Assembly (NCBI GenBank): GCA_002315595.1
Contig: DCHG01000038.1
Coordinates: 1-16,759 of the forward strand
From: Clostridiales bacterium UBA1758
Lineage (GTDB): Bacteria; Bacillota; Clostridia; Oscillospirales; UBA1758
Length of the DNA: 16,759 bases
Direction of reading: 5' to 3'
The notes beneath the pieces are model-generated. The model was given only the letters and a program-made list of their open reading frames with translations. It was not told the origin of the DNA and ran no database searches. A program made the translations under genes and the position numbers. Shown piece by piece: positions 14,459 through 16,759 of this stretch; within the stretch, counting starts at the first letter, position 1; every line of letters begins with the position of its first letter.

Positions 14459-15121
14459 GTGCAAAACAAGCGTATCACCGTTCTCTGTGGCCACTACGGA
14501 AGCGGTAAATCCAATATCGCCGTGAACATGGCATTGGAAATGAAAAAAAGATACGATAAAGTGACACTCGCCGACCTTGATATCGTCAATCCGTATTTTC
14601 GTTCGGTTGACAGTCGTGCCGAATTGGAGCAGGCGGGAATTCGCGTGATCGCATCCGATTTTGTCAACACGAATTTGGACGTTCCGGCACTTCCAAGTGA
14701 GATTTATTCGCTCTGTGACGAACGCGATTACCGTGTCGTGATCGACCTCGGCGGAGATGACCGCGGTGCATTGGCACTCGGTCGGTTGCGAAATAAGATT
14801 TTGGCGGAAAACGATTTCGATTCGTTTTTCGTGTTGAATTGTTACCGTCCGCTGACGCGCACCCCGCAGGAAGCCGTTGAAGTCATCTGCGAAGTCGAGG
14901 CGGCATCGGGATTGCCTGTTACGGGGCTTGTCAACAATTCCAATTTGGGCGCCGAAACCAACGGCGAAACGGTTTTGGCTTCCGTGCAATTCGCTGAGGA
15001 AGTATCGAAACTGACGGGTTTGCCGATCGTTCTGACAAGCGTGGATGAAACGCTTACGGACGAATTGAACGGAATAATCCCCGCATTGCTTCCGTTGCGA
15101 CTGCAAAAAAGAGCCGTTTGA
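14459..15121 (+). CDS. P-loop NTPase of unassigned function in the oxidoreductase operon
   Basis: The 220-residue product is a soluble P-loop NTPase. It has Walker A GHYGSGKS (11-18), a switch-like ADLDIVNPYFRS (38-49), Walker B VVIDLGGDDRG (93-103), and LVNNSNLG (157-164) near the usual base-recognition position. The general fold recalls SIMIBI-class proteins (MinD, ParA, Mrp, CobQ-like), but the Walker A lacks the KGG signature lysine. I favour the GTG at 14459, which has AGGGGGCGG upstream. The ATG at 14441 in the same frame overlaps the previous stop but has no ribosome binding site. Its place between an acyl-CoA synthetase and Fe-S enzyme subunits suggests a role in assembly or activation of that enzyme, for example Fe-S or cofactor loading. 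That is inference only. Confidence 0.8.
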   Translation: MQNKRITVLCGHYGSGKSNIAVNMALEMKKRYDKVTLADLDIVNPYFRSVDSRAELEQAGIRVIASDFVNTNLDVPALPSEIYSLCDERDYRVVIDLGGDDRGALALGRLRNKILAENDFDSFFVLNCYRPLTRTPQEAVEVICEVEAASGLPVTGLVNNSNLGAETNGETVLASVQFAEEVSKLTGLPIVLTSVDETLTDELNGIIPALLPLRLQKRAV

Positions 15122-15170
15122 GGAGAAAGACGACTGTAAAATAAACGGAGAGAGACAACTGTTAAATAAA
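15122..15170. repeat. Tandem repeat of a 24-nt unit ahead of the ferredoxin gene
   Basis: The copies at 15122-15145 and 15147-15170 differ at 3 of 24 positions and are 25 nt apart. Each begins GGAGA and ends AAATAAA. They lie right after the NTPase stop, in the only sizeable gap (71 nt) of this operon. Each copy carries a ribosome-binding-like GGAG but no start codon. Confidence 0.75.
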
Positions 15171-15192
15171 ACACGAAAGGATCATGGAACAA

Positions 15193-15399
15193 ATGAGTAA
15201 ACTGACTTTCAATACCGATAATTGTAAGGGTTGCGGACTTTGTGTCAGGGCCTGCCCGAAGAAACTTTTGACAATATCCACCGAAATCATCAACCAAAAA
15301 GGTCATTACATCGCGGTGCTCACCGATCAGGAGGCTTGCGTGGGTTGCGCATCCTGCGCGATCATGTGCCCCGATTGCGTGATCAAGGTAGAAAGGTAG
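15193..15399 (+). CDS. 2-Oxoacid:ferredoxin oxidoreductase, ferredoxin-like delta subunit
   Basis: This is a 68-residue protein with two complete [4Fe-4S] motifs: CKGCGLCVRACP (Cys 11, 14, 17, 21) and CVGCASCAIMCP (Cys 49, 52, 55, 59). It matches the small electron-transfer subunit (KorD/VorD type) that carries electrons from the TPP centre to free ferredoxin. The alpha and beta subunits follow immediately. Two starts are possible. ATG 15193 gives the family-like MSKLTF beginning, at 11 nt from AAAGGA (15176-15181). ATG 15184 would add three residues but leaves only 2 nt to that site. I prefer 15193. Confidence 0.88.
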   Translation: MSKLTFNTDNCKGCGLCVRACPKKLLTISTEIINQKGHYIAVLTDQEACVGCASCAIMCPDCVIKVER

Positions 15400-15408
15400 G
15401 AAACAACC

Positions 15409-16455
15409 ATGTCACAGAAGGTTTTAATGAAAGGCAACGAGGCGATCGCCGAAGCAGCCATCATCGCCGGTTGCAGACATTATTTCGGTTATCCCATTAC
15501 TCCTCAGACGGAGATCGCGGCATATATGGCAAAACGTATGCCGAAGATCGGCGGTACATTTTTGCAGGCGGAAAGCGAGATTGCGGCGATCAATATGGTC
15601 TACGGCGCGGCTTCTGCCGGCGTCCGTGCGATGACTTCCTCGTCCAGCCCCGGAATTTCGCTTAAACAAGAGGGTATTTCCTATCTTGTTGGATCGGATC
15701 TACCCTGCGTCATTGTCAATGCACAGCGCGGTGGTCCGGGCTTGGGCGGTATTCAGCCGAGCCAATCGGATTATTTTCAGGCGACCAAGGGCGGAGGACA
15801 CGGGGATTATCATTTGATTGTGCTGACGCCTGCTTCGGTGCAGGAAATGGCGGAACTCACCGTCAAGGCATTCGAACTTGCCGATGCTTATCGGATGCCC
15901 GTCATGCTTTTGACTGACGGTACCATCGGTCAGATGATGGAACCTGTCAGCCTTGAACTGACCGTAAATGACGCACCCGAAAAGCCGTGGGCAACAAACG
16001 GCACCGGGATGAAACGCGAACATAATGTTGTCAACTCCCTTTATTTGAGTCCTGCGGAACTTGAACGCACCAACCGTGAACGTTTCGAACGCTATGCCTA
16101 TATCGAGGAACATGAGGCAATGTGGGAAGAATTTATGACCGAGGACGCCGACGTCGTCGTGACCGCCTTCGGCATCGCCGCGAGAATTTCAAAAAATGCG
16201 GTCGTTGCGGCAAGAGCCGAGGGGATCAAGGTTGGTCTGATCCGTCCTAAGACGGTCTGGCCGTTCCCGAAAAAGCCCTTTGCCGAGGTTGCACGCAAAG
16301 GTCAAAAGGTCGTTTGCGTCGAACTTTCCATGGGACAGATGATCGACGATGTCCGACTTGCCACCGAATGTCGCGTGCCCGTGACACTTTGCAGTCGTGT
16401 CGGTGGCGTCATCCCCACACCGGGCGAAGTTTTGGACGCCATTCGAAAAGCGTAA
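15409..16455 (+). CDS. vorB: 2-Oxoacid:ferredoxin oxidoreductase alpha subunit (VorB/KorA type)
   Basis: This 348-residue subunit belongs to the TPP-dependent enzymes that interconvert a 2-oxoacid plus CoA with an acyl-CoA, CO2 and reduced ferredoxin. Family blocks are GYPITPQTE (27-35), QAESEIAAIN (53-62), TSSSSPGISLKQEG (76-89), and QRGGPGLGG (106-114). The C-terminal third carries the second domain, ending in RVGGVIPTPGEV. Its length is close to that of 2-oxoisovalerate-type VorB proteins. KorA (2-oxoglutarate) cannot be excluded, so the symbol is tentative. The gene is 9 nt after the ferredoxin gene, with TAGGAA before the ATG. Confidence 0.9.
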   Translation: MSQKVLMKGNEAIAEAAIIAGCRHYFGYPITPQTEIAAYMAKRMPKIGGTFLQAESEIAAINMVYGAASAGVRAMTSSSSPGISLKQEGISYLVGSDLPCVIVNAQRGGPGLGGIQPSQSDYFQATKGGGHGDYHLIVLTPASVQEMAELTVKAFELADAYRMPVMLLTDGTIGQMMEPVSLELTVNDAPEKPWATNGTGMKREHNVVNSLYLSPAELERTNRERFERYAYIEEHEAMWEEFMTEDADVVVTAFGIAARISKNAVVAARAEGIKVGLIRPKTVWPFPKKPFAEVARKGQKVVCVELSMGQMIDDVRLATECRVPVTLCSRVGGVIPTPGEVLDAIRKA

Positions 16456-16475
16456 TGCAGAGGGAGGAACGAAAG

Positions 16476-16759
16476 ATGACTGTTTTTGAAAAAACAAAGG
16501 TTTTGACGGACAAGCCGTTCCACTATTGTCCGGGTTGCACCCATGGTATCATCCACCGTTTGGTCGCCGAGGTCATTGAAGAACTCGGCATCGAAGGAAA
16601 GACCGTCGGCGTTGCGCCGGTCGGCTGTTCCGTCATGGCATACGATTATTTTACCTGCGATATGATTGAAGCCGCACACGGCAGAGCCCCTGCCGTTGCA
16701 ACGGGCGTCAAACGCGCCACCCCCGATAATGTGGTATTCACCTATCAGGGCGACGGCGA
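16476..16759 (+). CDS. 2-Oxoacid:ferredoxin oxidoreductase beta subunit, 5' part only
   Basis: The frame opens at ATG 16476 behind a strong AGGGAGGA (16461-16468) and is cut by the window end after 94 codons; the family is normally about 250-280 residues. It is the TPP-binding subunit (KorB/VorA type): HYCPGCTHG (16-24) with conserved cysteines, VGCS (49-52), AAHGRAP (66-72), and the beginning of the TPP-Mg motif at YQGDG (90-94). It follows the alpha subunit by 20 nt. A gamma subunit would be expected next, outside the window. Confidence 0.9.
   Translation, partial: MTVFEKTKVLTDKPFHYCPGCTHGIIHRLVAEVIEELGIEGKTVGVAPVGCSVMAYDYFTCDMIEAAHGRAPAVATGVKRATPDNVVFTYQGDG

Noticed and set aside
1..16759. 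CRISPR arrays, insertion sequences, prophage or integrase genes
   Set aside because: No regularly spaced repeats, transposase motifs or terminal inverted repeats are visible. The only repeat is the two-copy 24-nt unit at 15122-15170.

Overview
The window looks like a chromosomal segment of a strictly anaerobic Firmicute, probably an uncultured member of the Clostridia. The reasons are: short-form HisG paired with HisZ; lysine made through meso-diaminopimelate dehydrogenase; a 2-oxoacid:ferredoxin oxidoreductase operon; strong AGGAGG-type ribosome binding sites; consensus TTGACA/TATAAT-like promoters; and intrinsic terminators with U-tracts. All genes lie on the + strand. Species cannot be named from the sequence.

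Region 1 (1-384) holds the terminator of an unseen upstream gene (36-80), a near-consensus promoter (238-266) and a leader of about 110 nt. Region 2 (385-11717) is one long biosynthetic transcription unit, hisZ-hisG-hisD-hisC-hisB-hisH-hisA-hisF-hisIE followed by dapA-dapB-ddh-lysA. Nearly every junction overlaps or is coupled, and the his and dap blocks are separated by only 40 nt without a terminator. The his block encodes nine of the ten steps from PRPP to histidine; only histidinol-phosphatase is absent. The dap/lys block takes aspartate semialdehyde and pyruvate to lysine by the one-step dehydrogenase route.

Region 3 (11718-12176) is a 459-nt gap and the most unusual part of the window. 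It has its own strong promoter (11792-11820) with an inverted repeat at the start site, a structured 5' domain, a 70-codon leader reading frame, a first intrinsic terminator (11974-12005), and a second domain. In the second domain a 7-bp closing helix, an antiterminator helix and a second terminator (12126-12159) are mutually exclusive, directly ahead of the AGGAGG of the next gene. This is riboswitch- or attenuator-like architecture; I do not recognise the class.

Region 4 (12177-16759, running off the window) is a catabolic or salvage operon. It contains an XRE-cupin-acyl-CoA synthetase fusion, a P-loop NTPase of unassigned function, a 2x[4Fe-4S] ferredoxin subunit, and the alpha and (partial) beta subunits of a 2-oxoacid:ferredoxin oxidoreductase of the Vor/Kor type. 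Together the synthetase and oxidoreductase could interconvert a carboxylic acid, its acyl-CoA and the one-carbon-longer 2-oxoacid. That fits either oxidation of amino-acid-derived 2-oxoacids or reductive carboxylation of branched-chain or aryl acids; the direction and substrate are inference.
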